Below, in pieces: positions 1-8,528 of a DNA stretch of 64,000 nucleotides. Under the pieces are notes generated by a model that saw only the letters and a program-made list of their open reading frames with translations, searched no databases and was not told the DNA's origin. Each line of letters begins with the position of its first letter. The stretch's first letter is position 1. The stretch lies in the NCBI GenBank assembly GCA_040274725.1, contig JBEMAQ010000001.1, forward strand, positions 186,001 to 250,000, given 5' to 3'. Source of the stretch: Solibacillus sp040274725. Its GTDB lineage: Bacteria > Bacillota > Bacilli > Bacillales_A > Planococcaceae. The translations under genes were made by a program, and so were the position numbers.

Positions 1-73
1 GCAAGCCACCAATCGTCAGAATAACGCCGCTCCCAACTATTGCGATAATCAGATTAAGCTTATTTTTGTTCAA
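1..73 (-). CDS. 5' end of a membrane-anchored protein (cut by window edge)
   Basis: Only the first 24 codons are in the window. A TTG start at 73 lies behind a good ribosome binding site (GAAAGGAGAGG). The peptide begins MNKNKLNLIIAIVG and is hydrophobic from residue 7, which fits an uncleaved N-terminal membrane segment or a signal peptide. The family cannot be told from this much sequence, and the coding call rests on the ribosome binding site and the open frame. Confidence 0.4.
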   Translation of the reverse strand, partial: MNKNKLNLIIAIVGSGVILTIGGL

Positions 74-364
74 GTTTGTCCTCTCCTTTCAGGTCAATAC
101 ATTTTAACATTTCCTGTAATTCATCCCTACCTATGTCTGTCCCAAAAGTAATAATCTTTGAGAAAACAGCCTAAACGAAACAGAGACATTACCAAAGAGG
201 TGTTTGGGGCATTTTTCCCTTCGCGTATATTTTAAGCTTTTTATTAAAAAGATATTTGTTTGAAAATATATATAGGAATATTTGTAAAATAATTTTATGA
301 TATAAGTAAGTTGAGAAATTCTGATAGATTACGTAAAAAGAATAAAAGAGGTGTTGAGAAACTT

Positions 365-556
365 ATGAAGAAAAACATTTTTACTATAATTAAATGGATA
401 GCAGTAATCTATTCTTTAGGGTACATTGTCTTTGGATACCCTAATGATACATATTTAATGCGAATAATTACCGGCATTATGTTGACTATTTTTTCTGTTA
501 CTCTATTGATTTATTTATTTAAACGTATTGAAAAGAAATTGAAAAATAAAAATTGA
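365..556 (+). CDS. small two-helix membrane protein, unknown
   Basis: A 63-residue protein that I do not recognise. The ATG at 365 is preferred because GAGGTG lies about 11 bases upstream; an in-frame start at 311 would add a basic 18-residue tail but has no clear binding site. Two hydrophobic segments (about residues 5-22 and 30-50) are followed by a lysine-rich C-terminus, suggesting a two-pass inner-membrane protein with basic cytoplasmic ends. The gene is isolated, AT-rich, opposite in strand to its right neighbour, and followed by a strong hairpin. It could be a small orphan or a remnant of an accessory gene. Confidence 0.5.
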   Translation: MKKNIFTIIKWIAVIYSLGYIVFGYPNDTYLMRIITGIMLTIFSVTLLIYLFKRIEKKLKNKN

Positions 557-589
557 AATATTTCACCTGTTGTAACTATCCTCAAAACT

Positions 590-636
590 AAACTGCACCC
601 TATTGATTAGACATATCTAACAAGTGGGTGCAGTTT
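590..636. terminator. long nested hairpin, possible bidirectional terminator
   Basis: Perfect 11-base arms (AAACTGCACCC at 590-600, GGGTGCAGTTT at 626-636) enclose a second inverted repeat, TTG-a-TTAGA / TCTAA-CAA, around a CATA loop. It follows the small membrane-protein gene and faces the 3' end of the flavoprotein gene. The run of T is short on both sides, so termination is plausible but not proven. A miniature mobile-element remnant is the alternative. Confidence 0.5.
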
Positions 637-779
637 ATATGATTAAAAGGAATATTCATATTTTCAACATAGAACAAGCATGTAACATACACATACCTTT
701 TCTAGTGAAATTCATCTTACCTTTTTGAATTTTACACTTTTAAAGAGAATCCGTTAACGCTACATGCTTCATTTTTTAG

Positions 780-2114
780 TTATTGATGAATCGCCTTGCC
801 AAACACCGCGCTCGCCGCGTCACCAATATGCTCGCTGACGGTTGGATGTGGGAAAATCATGCGGGCTAAATCCTTCACCGAGCCCCCCGCCACTTTCGCC
901 GCAAGCATCGCGTTAATCATTTCGGTTGCACCGTCTCCAACAACACAGGCGCCGTAAATATCACCTTCTAGACTTGCGACAAACTTCATAAAGCCTGACG
1001 TATTGCCTTCCATTAGTGCTTTTGCATTCGTCGGCAAATGCATTTTGGTCACAATACTGTCTGCTGGTGCCTCATGCTCAAGCATGCCAAATGTCGCGAT
1101 TTCTGGATGTGTGTACACGCAGCGTGGAATTTCCATTTGATTGATGGCGGCTGGCTGCTTACCTAACATCCAGTCCACTGCATGAATGCCCTCTGCACTT
1201 GCAGAATGGGCGAGCTGGAAGCCACCGACTAAATCACCAATCGCAAAAATACCGGGAATGCTCGTTTCGTAATGGTTGTTTACTTGAATTAAGCGACCAT
1301 CCATTTTCATTTCAAGTGCCTCCGCAATTTGTGTATTCGGACGACGACCTGTCGCAAATAGCAGCTGTTCAAATGGAAATGCTCCAATGGATGTTTGGAT
1401 TTCACCGTCACGGATTTCTTCAAATGTAAAGTCCGTTATCAGCTCAATGCCAAGCTTCGCCATCTTTTCTTTAAGTATCGGGCGCGCATCCGGCTCCTCT
1501 GTTTGCAGGATATCTTTACTATGGTTAAGCACCGTTACATGCGTTCCCATCGGTGCAAGCGCAAAGGCCATTTCAATCGCAATGACGCCACCGCCGATAA
1601 TCGTTAGCTGCTTCGGTAATTCCTTCATCGCAAAAAATGAATCCGTTGTATGGTATGTCGCGCTTTCTAACCCTTTAAATGGCGGGACGAACGGACGACT
1701 GCCTGTTGCAAGTAAAACATTCGTTGCTGTAAAACGCTCGTTTCCTACAAACACTTTGCGCTCCGCTGTCACACTCGCCTCACCGCGGTACATCGTAATT
1801 TTTGCTTCGGCAATAAACTGCTCAATATTTTTTAAAAGCTCCGCAACTACCGCATCCTTGCGCTGCATTAGCTTCGGAAAATCAATCTCTATTGTCGGTA
1901 CGGTAATGCCCCAATCTGTCCCACGACGAATTTCCTGTACGAGCTTACTATGCTCGAGCATAATTTTCGACGGGATGCAGCCAACATTATAGCAAGCGCC
2001 TCCTACTTTATCGCGTTCAACTAACGCTACCTTTAACCCGCTTTTTGCTGCGTGAATCGCCGCAAAATAACCGCCTGGGCCTGCACCAATGACAGCCAAA
2101 TCAAAATGTTCCAT
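780..2114 (-). CDS. dihydrolipoamide dehydrogenase-like flavoprotein disulfide reductase
   Basis: A 444-residue class I pyridine nucleotide-disulfide oxidoreductase. The FAD-binding GAGPGG is at residues 10-15, the redox-active pair in CYNVGC at residues 41 and 46, an NAD-binding IIGGGVIAIE lies mid-protein, the second FAD motif is IFAIGDLVGG, and the C-terminal dimerisation domain carries HPTVSE with the catalytic His-Glu. This is the layout of E3 dihydrolipoyl dehydrogenases. No E1 or E2 acyltransferase genes are adjacent, so it is an orphan copy. It may serve a branched-chain or acetoin complex encoded elsewhere, or act as a stand-alone reductase. Start: ATG after GAGGTGA. Confidence 0.88.
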   Translation of the reverse strand: MEHFDLAVIGAGPGGYFAAIHAAKSGLKVALVERDKVGGACYNVGCIPSKIMLEHSKLVQEIRRGTDWGITVPTIEIDFPKLMQRKDAVVAELLKNIEQFIAEAKITMYRGEASVTAERKVFVGNERFTATNVLLATGSRPFVPPFKGLESATYHTTDSFFAMKELPKQLTIIGGGVIAIEMAFALAPMGTHVTVLNHSKDILQTEEPDARPILKEKMAKLGIELITDFTFEEIRDGEIQTSIGAFPFEQLLFATGRRPNTQIAEALEMKMDGRLIQVNNHYETSIPGIFAIGDLVGGFQLAHSASAEGIHAVDWMLGKQPAAINQMEIPRCVYTHPEIATFGMLEHEAPADSIVTKMHLPTNAKALMEGNTSGFMKFVASLEGDIYGACVVGDGATEMINAMLAAKVAGGSVKDLARMIFPHPTVSEHIGDAASAVFGKAIHQ

Positions 2115-2188
2115 AAAAAGTCACCTCAATCAAACGATAGCATGACCCATCTGGGAATGCAACGGCGCATTTCACATCCGCGCGTTAG

Positions 2189-3133
2189 CTAGTCCATGTC
2201 TTGCCATGTTGGGAGTGCCGCGATTGCCCCCACCTTTTCACACACTTTCGCACCGACCTTGTTTGCACGCGCAATCATTGGCACAAGCTGTTCATGTTCG
2301 AGTAATAACGGCTGTTCGAGCTCGCTTAACTGGACAAGTATTGCCCCAACAAATGCATCCCCCGCACCTGTACTATCCACCATTTCCACCGAAATCGATG
2401 GGACTAGCGTCATTTTTCCCCCGTCATAAAACAGTGTCCCGCGCGCACCAAGGGTAATGACGAGCCACTTCATGCCAAGTTGATACACCTCTTTTGCACG
2501 CTGCTCTAATGTAGCGGCAGCTGAAAATAGTGCAAGCTCCTCCTCACTCATTTTCACAAAATGAGCCGCACGTAAAAATGGAGTGCATTTTCTCACAAAG
2601 CGTTGTATATCCCCGTTCCATAATTGCTCACGGTAATTCGGGTCAAACGATAAAAAGGCTCCGCACTGCTCAAACTGTGCAAACAACTGACGATATGCAC
2701 GCGCAAATGGATTAGACAACAACGCCGTAGCTGAGCCAAAATGGACCACTTCATGCGCAAGCAGCTTATGTATCGGTAGCTCCTCTGCCGTAAGCTCTGC
2801 ATCCGCCCCGCGATTAAAGATGAAATCCCGCTCCCCGTCCTGTTGCCTTGAGACAAATGCAAGCGTCGTCGGAAAGCGTGCATCCTTTAGTAACAACTCG
2901 GTATTCACACCGGCCTGTTCAAGTGTTTGTGCTAAAAAATGACCAAACGCATCCGCGCCTACTTTGCCGCAAAAGCTCGCCTCGCCCTCTAGCTTTACAA
3001 TCGTTGCGCAAACATTCGCCGGTGCACCACCTGCCTGCTTTTCAAATTGCGTGGCCTGCTGGATTGAAATACCTCTTTCTATTGTAAAAAAATCAATTAA
3101 TAATTCGCCAATACATAAAATTCGTTTTTTCAT
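2189..3133 (-). CDS. PfkB-family sugar kinase (fructokinase-like)
   Basis: A 314-residue ribokinase/PfkB-family kinase that phosphorylates a sugar or nucleoside with ATP. The N-terminal ILCIGELLIDFF and the GGAPANV glycine motif are present, and the C-terminal signature DSTGAGDAFVGA supplies the catalytic Asp and anion hole. The start at 3133 (MKKRILCIGE) has AAAGGATGG upstream; the longer reading frame starts with an unrelated leader. Fructokinase is the closest description, but substrate specificity cannot be read from the sequence. No sugar transporter or regulator is adjacent; a chemoreceptor gene lies just upstream on the same strand, 70 bases away. Confidence 0.8.
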   Translation of the reverse strand: MKKRILCIGELLIDFFTIERGISIQQATQFEKQAGGAPANVCATIVKLEGEASFCGKVGADAFGHFLAQTLEQAGVNTELLLKDARFPTTLAFVSRQQDGERDFIFNRGADAELTAEELPIHKLLAHEVVHFGSATALLSNPFARAYRQLFAQFEQCGAFLSFDPNYREQLWNGDIQRFVRKCTPFLRAAHFVKMSEEELALFSAAATLEQRAKEVYQLGMKWLVITLGARGTLFYDGGKMTLVPSISVEMVDSTGAGDAFVGAILVQLSELEQPLLLEHEQLVPMIARANKVGAKVCEKVGAIAALPTWQDMD

Positions 3134-3203
3134 CGATCTTCCATCCTTTCCTTTCGAACAAAAGCAGAGAATCTCCAGGGATGAAATTCTCTGCTCTTCT
3201 ACT

Positions 3204-5201
3204 TTATAATTTGAACGTTTTAACCGCATTTTGCAAATTCGTCGCTAAGTCTTCAAGCTGCTCTGTCTCCCGGTCGATGGTCGTCACGGCTGATTGATGC
3301 TCCTGCATCGACGCGGTTACTTGCTGGACATAGCCGTTCGCATTACGCGCCGTTGCTGCCATTTCATCCATTGCCGCTGATACTTCCTCCGAATTTGCAC
3401 TCATTTGCTCCGTCGCTGCGCTCATGCTCTCAATTTCTAGCGTGATTGATGCCATCGCATCGGCTACATCCCCAAAGCGCTCGCCTACTTGACCAATTGT
3501 GACAATCCCCTCTGCCACATTTTCGGCACTGCCGTTTACTGCGGTGACGGCCTCACTCGTATGCCCCTGTACTTTGGCAATTAACCCATTAATTTGCGCG
3601 GCTGAGCTCGCGGTTTGCTCGGATAATTTACGTACCTCATCCGCTACAACAGCGAAGCCCTTCCCTGCCTCACCTGCACGTGCTGCCTCAATCGATGCAT
3701 TTAAGGCAAGCAAATTCGTTTGATCCGCAATATCCGTAATCATTTTTGAAATTTGACCAATTTCCTGTGATTCCTTCTCTAGCTCAGAAATAATCGCCAT
3801 CTCTCGTTCTGTCCCCATCTGAATCGCATGCATTTGCTCAATTGACTGTTGAACAGCAAGCTTGCCACCAGTCATTTTTTGCTGAATATAATCAACATTA
3901 CCAACAATTGACATAGACATTTCTGCCATATTTTGAATCCCCTGTGACATTTGCTCCATCGACACAGCGCTTTCCTCTGCCATCGTTAGCTGTGCCACCG
4001 AGCCCTCATTAACCTCTGTCACACTTACAATGATGTCATCTGTCATACAGCGCATTTGCTCTAGACTAACACCCATTGCAACCGAAGCTTCCTGTACCTT
4101 AGACGAGCCTGAGTTCACTTGCTCCATTGCCGTCCGTGTATGATCACATACATGCTGGAGCGAATTTGCTAGTAGACCAATCTCATCCTGACGCTTTTTA
4201 AATGCCACATCTACATCTACACTAAAATCACCTGTCGCATATACCTCACTTGCCTTCACAATGCCAATAATCGGCTTTGTAATCGATTTTGTAATAAAGA
4301 ATGTAATCCCTACACCCATAATCAATAGAATAATAGAGGTAATAATAAATAATTGCTGTAAATCCTTAATCCCTGCTAAAAACTCTTCTTCCATTGCAAC
4401 TAAGCCGACCTTCCAGCCATTATCCATCGTTGCGTAGCCTAAGTAACGTACCCCGCCACTTTGCGATTCGTACTTCGCTACCCCTTCATCCGAAACAAGT
4501 ACCTCTGATTGTAATATATTTGCCTCACTGACAAATTGGTTTGTTTGCTCGGCTTGCTCGATAAAGTTAAATTTCTCCTTCACCCAGTCCATATTGCGGT
4601 GTCCAAGTACGGTGCTCGTTTCTGTTAATAACAACGCGAACCCTGTTTCGCCAACCTTTGTTTCCGCCGTAATATTGGCAAAAATATAGCCATTGAGTTG
4701 CACTAATAGTAATGCCTTTTCGCCCGTTGTTGTATCAATCGGTGTAACCACTAACATCGCAGCGTCATTTGTTTGCTCGCTAATCATCACCTCTGAAAGT
4801 GCAGTCTCTCCTTGGAAGCCGCGCTGTACATAGTCTAAGCTTGAAAGATCCACCTCATCTCCCGTTAAAAATGTCGCCATGCCATTTTCTTTCACGATTG
4901 CAAATAGTTCGTAATCATCATTTAATTTATTTTGTAAAAAAGCAAGTTGCTCCGCCGTATCCATACTTTGAACCGTTGGATGCTCTGCTAATGATTCTAG
5001 GTCGCTAAAAATACGATTAACCTTTTCATTTACATAATTTCTCACTTCACTTGCCTGTGCCTGCAAGCTTTCTTGTACTTGCTTGTTTACAGCATTTGAA
5101 CTGCTCACAACCGCAATCACACCTAATGTGCCAACCATAAATACTAATAAAATCAATATTGAAGCTGTTAATTTCCCACCGATTCCCTTTAATCCTTTCA
5201 T
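3204..5201 (-). CDS. methyl-accepting chemotaxis protein, transmembrane
   Basis: A 665-residue chemoreceptor. The layout is a first transmembrane helix (about residues 10-32), an extracytoplasmic dCache-like sensor region to about residue 275, a second helix (about 278-300), a HAMP domain, and a long cytoplasmic coiled coil. The signalling tip has the conserved ADQTNLLALNASIEAARAGE followed by GKGFAVVADEVRKLSEQT. It should control CheA activity in response to an unknown ligand. The ATG at 5201 is preferred over a GTG at 5210 because AAGGGGTG sits at proper spacing. It is one of three chemoreceptors in the window, none beside the core che operon. Confidence 0.92.
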   Translation of the reverse strand: MKGLKGIGGKLTASILILLVFMVGTLGVIAVVSSSNAVNKQVQESLQAQASEVRNYVNEKVNRIFSDLESLAEHPTVQSMDTAEQLAFLQNKLNDDYELFAIVKENGMATFLTGDEVDLSSLDYVQRGFQGETALSEVMISEQTNDAAMLVVTPIDTTTGEKALLLVQLNGYIFANITAETKVGETGFALLLTETSTVLGHRNMDWVKEKFNFIEQAEQTNQFVSEANILQSEVLVSDEGVAKYESQSGGVRYLGYATMDNGWKVGLVAMEEEFLAGIKDLQQLFIITSIILLIMGVGITFFITKSITKPIIGIVKASEVYATGDFSVDVDVAFKKRQDEIGLLANSLQHVCDHTRTAMEQVNSGSSKVQEASVAMGVSLEQMRCMTDDIIVSVTEVNEGSVAQLTMAEESAVSMEQMSQGIQNMAEMSMSIVGNVDYIQQKMTGGKLAVQQSIEQMHAIQMGTEREMAIISELEKESQEIGQISKMITDIADQTNLLALNASIEAARAGEAGKGFAVVADEVRKLSEQTASSAAQINGLIAKVQGHTSEAVTAVNGSAENVAEGIVTIGQVGERFGDVADAMASITLEIESMSAATEQMSANSEEVSAAMDEMAATARNANGYVQQVTASMQEHQSAVTTIDRETEQLEDLATNLQNAVKTFKL

Positions 5202-5352
5202 ACACTTCACCCCTTACACTCATTATATTTTCCAATAAATTGAAACACAATAATATTATAGGTGAATTAAGTTTTTTTAAAGAAATTTTCTACTTAAAGT
5301 AGTCTAGCAATTCTTACTTTATAAATAGAGTATGTATCTTTTCTATCAAAAA

Positions 5353-5379
5353 AACTGTAGAGCAAGTCGCTCTACAGTT
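5353..5379 (-). terminator. terminator of the LysM/3D gene
   Basis: An 11-base perfect stem (AACTGTAGAGC / GCTCTACAGTT) with a 5-base loop, followed on the minus strand by a T-run. It lies just after the stop codon of the LysM/3D protein gene. Confidence 0.85.
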
Positions 5380-5386
5380 CCAAAAA

Positions 5387-5950
5387 TTATTTTAAAATTT
5401 TAATAGTGACATTTTTACGTCCCCATTCAAAAGCCACATCACGACTTTTCATAAAGACATCAATTTTTTTCCCTTTAATGGCACCACCGATATCACCAGC
5501 TACTGCGACACCGTAGCCTTCTACCCAAACTTTCGTCCCAAGTTCGATAACATTTGGATCAACGGCGATGACCTTTACATCTGGATTTTTCTTCAAATTA
5601 ATGCCCGTTTTTGTGATGCCCGTACAACCGTCACAATTTGCTGTATAGGCACTCGCAGACACGGTTAATGTTTTTACTACCTCTAAACCATTTACCTCCT
5701 CTTTTTTATAAAGAGACGTATCCGTAATATGGTCTGGCAAGCGTAATACAAATCCTGCCTTTACCTCGTTTGCTGCTTCAAATTCATTTAAATCGAGTAA
5801 CGTATTCACTGTGATGTCATAGTGCTCTGCGATTGTATATAAAGTTTCATCTTCTTTTACTGTGTGCGTTTCAGCTCCAACGGGTGTACTAAAAATTGCT
5901 GCGCTAATTAAAAATAAGCTACATATAAAAAGCGTTTTGATTTTTGACAT
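5387..5950 (-). CDS. secreted LysM plus 3D-domain cell-wall protein (YocH-like)
   Basis: A 187-residue secreted protein. A signal peptide (about residues 1-26, ending PVGA-ET) is followed by one LysM domain (HTVKEDETLYTIAEHY, about 29-72) for peptidoglycan binding and a C-terminal 3D domain. The 3D domain shows ASAYT, a Gly-rich segment, the Asp of IAVDPN, and the AGDIGGAIKGKKIDVF signature of YocH, Rpf2 and MltA-like muralytic enzymes. It is shorter than B. subtilis YocH, with one LysM rather than two. It probably remodels cell wall during growth. A WalR-like direct repeat lies in its promoter region, as expected for yocH-type genes. Confidence 0.85.
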   Translation of the reverse strand: MSKIKTLFICSLFLISAAIFSTPVGAETHTVKEDETLYTIAEHYDITVNTLLDLNEFEAANEVKAGFVLRLPDHITDTSLYKKEEVNGLEVVKTLTVSASAYTANCDGCTGITKTGINLKKNPDVKVIAVDPNVIELGTKVWVEGYGVAVAGDIGGAIKGKKIDVFMKSRDVAFEWGRKNVTIKILK

Positions 5951-6024
5951 ATTTAGTTCTATCCTCCTAAAATGTAATCTAACACTCTATCTTTTGAACT
6001 CCTTTACCATATTACACTATTTAT

Positions 6025-6041
6025 ATTTCAGGAATATTACA
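6025..6041 (-). promoter_or_regulatory. possible WalR box upstream of the LysM/3D gene
   Basis: On the minus strand the sequence TGTAAT-ATTCC-TGAAAT matches the WalR consensus TGTWAH-N5-TGTWAH with one mismatch in the second half. It lies about 75 bases upstream of a YocH-like gene, and yocH is a known WalRK target in B. subtilis. It overlaps a direct repeat of ATATTCCTG. Confidence 0.35.
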
Positions 6042-6189
6042 GGAATATGTAGAACTTTTTACAGATAAGAGTGTTTATCATTGGAATAGCTACTTTTTAG
6101 TAATTTTTGTAACAAAAGTAATTGAACTAATATGCATACTAGCGAATTCTATTTATTTAAAGCAATAAAGAATTTCACAACATAAATAA

Positions 6190-6227
6190 AAAGACTGAAC
6201 AAAGGGCGCTCCCTTCATTCAGTCTTT
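6190..6227 (-). terminator. terminator of the panBCD operon
   Basis: A 10-base perfect stem (AAAGACTGAA / TTCAGTCTTT) with an inner GGG/CCC pairing and a T-rich tail on the minus strand, ten bases after the panD stop codon. Confidence 0.85.
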
Positions 6228-6236
6228 CAAAATTGA

Positions 6237-6620
6237 TTACAGCACCGTTGCTTCTGGCTCGTAATCAATCATTTCTTTAATTCGGTTCTCTTTATCCATA
6301 ATGGCCACTTTCGGCTTATGATGCTTTGCTTCCTCTGCATCGACTAGCACGTAGCTCATAATAATGACAACATCACCAGGCTGTACAAGGCGCGCAGCTG
6401 CACCGTTTAAGCAGACAACACCTGAGCCACGTGCGCCTTTAATGACATAGGTTTCAAGGCGCGCGCCGTTGTTATTATTAACGATTGCAACCTTCTCGTT
6501 CGCCACAATGCCAACCGCCTCCATAATATCCTCATCAATTGTGACAGAGCCTACATAATTTAAGTCCGCCTGTGTCACCGTCGCACGGTGGATTTTGCCG
6601 TTCATCATTGTCTTAAACAT
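6237..6620 (-). CDS. panD: aspartate 1-decarboxylase
   Basis: A 127-residue pyruvoyl enzyme making beta-alanine from L-aspartate for pantothenate synthesis. The self-cleavage site Gly24-Ser25 lies in YVGSVTID, and the downstream GARGSGVVCLNGAAARLV matches the family core. Length is typical (126-127). The start codon overlaps the panC stop by one base (TAATG), indicating translational coupling. It is the last gene of panBCD and is followed by a terminator. Confidence 0.97.
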   Translation of the reverse strand: MFKTMMNGKIHRATVTQADLNYVGSVTIDEDIMEAVGIVANEKVAIVNNNNGARLETYVIKGARGSGVVCLNGAAARLVQPGDVVIIMSYVLVDAEEAKHHKPKVAIMDKENRIKEMIDYEPEATVL

Positions 6621-7477
6621 TAGCGCGTCTCCTTTAAGTTAAACAGTAAGTTGTCGATTAAGCGTGTGTTGCCAATATACACAGCTGCCGCAAGTAGCAC
6701 GTCTGTCGTCTGCCCATCAATCGGCTTTAAGTCTGGATAAGTTAAACACTCTAAATAATCGAGCTTACCACCTGTATTACGTTCAATTTGATCGCGCGCA
6801 GACATCAGTGCAATGCCCATCGGCTTCCCTGATAAAATCGCATTTTTCGCAAACGCCAGCCCCTCATATAAACCAACTGCCTGCTTGCGCTGTTCTTCTG
6901 TTAAATACACATTGCGGCTTGATTTCGCAAGACCATCCGCCTCGCGTACAATCGCTACCGTACGTAGTTCAAGTGGGAAGTTAAAATCACGCACCATTGT
7001 CGAAATAATTGCCACTTGCTGCGCATCCTTTTGCCCAAAATACACACGCGTCGGCTCCGCTAAATGGAAGAGCTTCGCCACAACTTGTAGTACACCATCA
7101 AAATGGCCTGGGCGACTTGCCCCACATAAAATATCTGCCGCACGTCCGGCAGACATCTTAATGCCGCCATCTGTCGGATACATTTCCGCTACAGACGGTG
7201 CAAATACAACATCTACATCTACTGACGTGGCAAGCGCTGTATCGCTTATTAAATCGCGTGGGTACGCCTCAAAATCCTCATTTGGACCAAATTGTGTTGG
7301 ATTGACGAAAATGCTCATAATGACAACATCATTTTCCTCACGTGCTTCGCGTGCCAATGTTAAATGCCCGTCATGGAGAGCACCCATCGTCGGCACAAGA
7401 CCAATTGTTTTGCCCGCTTTTTTTGCTGCGCGTACAATAGCCTTTAAATCTTTAATCGTTTCTACTACTCGTGTCAT
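6620..7477 (-). CDS. panC: pantothenate synthetase
   Basis: A 285-residue ATP-dependent ligase joining pantoate and beta-alanine. The HIGH-like nucleotide-binding motif PTMGALHDGH is at residues 29-38, with FVNPTQFGPNEDF, YFGQKDAQQ and SSRNVYL further on. It overlaps panB by four bases (ATGA) and panD by one base, so the three genes form one tightly coupled operon. Confidence 0.97.
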   Translation of the reverse strand: MTRVVETIKDLKAIVRAAKKAGKTIGLVPTMGALHDGHLTLAREAREENDVVIMSIFVNPTQFGPNEDFEAYPRDLISDTALATSVDVDVVFAPSVAEMYPTDGGIKMSAGRAADILCGASRPGHFDGVLQVVAKLFHLAEPTRVYFGQKDAQQVAIISTMVRDFNFPLELRTVAIVREADGLAKSSRNVYLTEEQRKQAVGLYEGLAFAKNAILSGKPMGIALMSARDQIERNTGGKLDYLECLTYPDLKPIDGQTTDVLLAAAVYIGNTRLIDNLLFNLKETR

Positions 7478-8313
7478 TTCAAAACGCCTCCGTATACTGC
7501 ATCTAGCTCTTCTTCCTTCATCGTAAAGCTTTGTTGTAACGTTGGGAATGTGCCCTCCTTTACTGCGCGCGCATAGCCTCTAATGCCGTGCTCAACCTCA
7601 TCGCCAACATGCGCAAAATTTTGCACAAATTTCGGAATATGATGCTTGCCGTACAGCAGTAAATCATGGAAAACAAGCACTTGCCCGTCTGCTGCTGCAC
7701 CGGCACCAATACCGATTGTCGGAATGATTAATTTTTCTGAAACAATTTTCGTTAATTGGTGCGGGATGCACTCTAATACAACAGCACATGCACCTGCTGC
7801 CTGTACGTCTAGTGCATCGGCAATTAATTTTTCCGCCTGCTCACGCGTACGGCCCTGCACCTTGTAGCCACCTAGTACACCCGCCAGCTGTGGTTGTAGA
7901 CCAAGATGTGCGACAACCGGAATCCCTGCTGACGTCAGCTTTTTAATGACCGCAACAACCTCGTCGCCGCCCTCTACCTTTAGCGCATCGGCACCTGTTT
8001 CCTGCATCATGCGTACGGCTGTTTTCAGTGTTTCATTGATATCACCGTGGTACGAGCCAAACGGCATATCCACGACGATAAATGTATCCTTTGCCCCGCG
8101 ACGCACCGCTTTTCCGTGATGCACCATATCCGCTACGGTCACCGGCATTGTTGAATCATAACCAAGCACAACCATACCTAGTGAATCGCCGACTAAAATC
8201 ATGTCGACCCCTGCATCCTGTGAAAACTTTGCACCTGGGTAATCATACGCCGTAATCATGACGATTTTCTCACCATTTTGCTTCATCTTTAAAAAATCAC
8301 TCGTCGTTTTCAT
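7474..8313 (-). CDS. panB: 3-methyl-2-oxobutanoate hydroxymethyltransferase
   Basis: A 279-residue enzyme that transfers a hydroxymethyl group from methylene-tetrahydrofolate to ketoisovalerate, the first pantothenate step. Family motifs include ITAYDYPGAKF, the metal-binding VGDSLGMVVLGYDSTMPVT, and VVLECIP with the catalytic Glu. The start at 8313 follows AGAAGGAGGAATAAC; an upstream in-frame ATG would add 12 residues foreign to the family. First gene of panBCD, preceded by a terminator-like hairpin. Confidence 0.97.
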   Translation of the reverse strand: MKTTSDFLKMKQNGEKIVMITAYDYPGAKFSQDAGVDMILVGDSLGMVVLGYDSTMPVTVADMVHHGKAVRRGAKDTFIVVDMPFGSYHGDINETLKTAVRMMQETGADALKVEGGDEVVAVIKKLTSAGIPVVAHLGLQPQLAGVLGGYKVQGRTREQAEKLIADALDVQAAGACAVVLECIPHQLTKIVSEKLIIPTIGIGAGAAADGQVLVFHDLLLYGKHHIPKFVQNFAHVGDEVEHGIRGYARAVKEGTFPTLQQSFTMKEEELDAVYGGVLK

Positions 8314-8358
8314 GTTATTCCTCCTTCTAATAGTAGAAGAAAACATCAAACTAAAAAC

Positions 8359-8384
8359 CCTTCTATCGAAAAAATGACAGAAGG
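8359..8384 (-). terminator. terminator-like hairpin in the panB leader
   Basis: A 9-base stem (CCTTCTGTC pairing GATAGAAGG, one G-U pair) with an 8-base loop, followed on the minus strand by GTTTTT. It lies only about 45 bases upstream of the panB start and about 145 bases downstream of the chemoreceptor stop. It may end the chemoreceptor transcript, or attenuate panBCD if the pan promoter lies upstream of it. Confidence 0.65.
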
Positions 8385-8528
8385 ATTGCGTTATTTCGCA
8401 TCGTTTTCTTCCGTCCCCGTCCTAAGATCAAGGCAGATTTTTTTAGTTGTTTTTTGTAACAAGGTACAGTTCACAAATGGATACTGTCCGCTACTACTAT
8501 AACAATTTTCGATGCGTGCGTATAGTTT

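Noticed and set aside
1387..1992. A long plus-strand open frame (201 codons) opposite the flavoprotein gene
   Set aside because: It lies wholly antisense to a well-supported gene, has no ribosome binding site and shows no recognisable family.
6813..7526. A 237-codon plus-strand open frame opposite panC and panB
   Set aside because: Antisense shadow of two certain genes; composition is that expected from the opposite frame.
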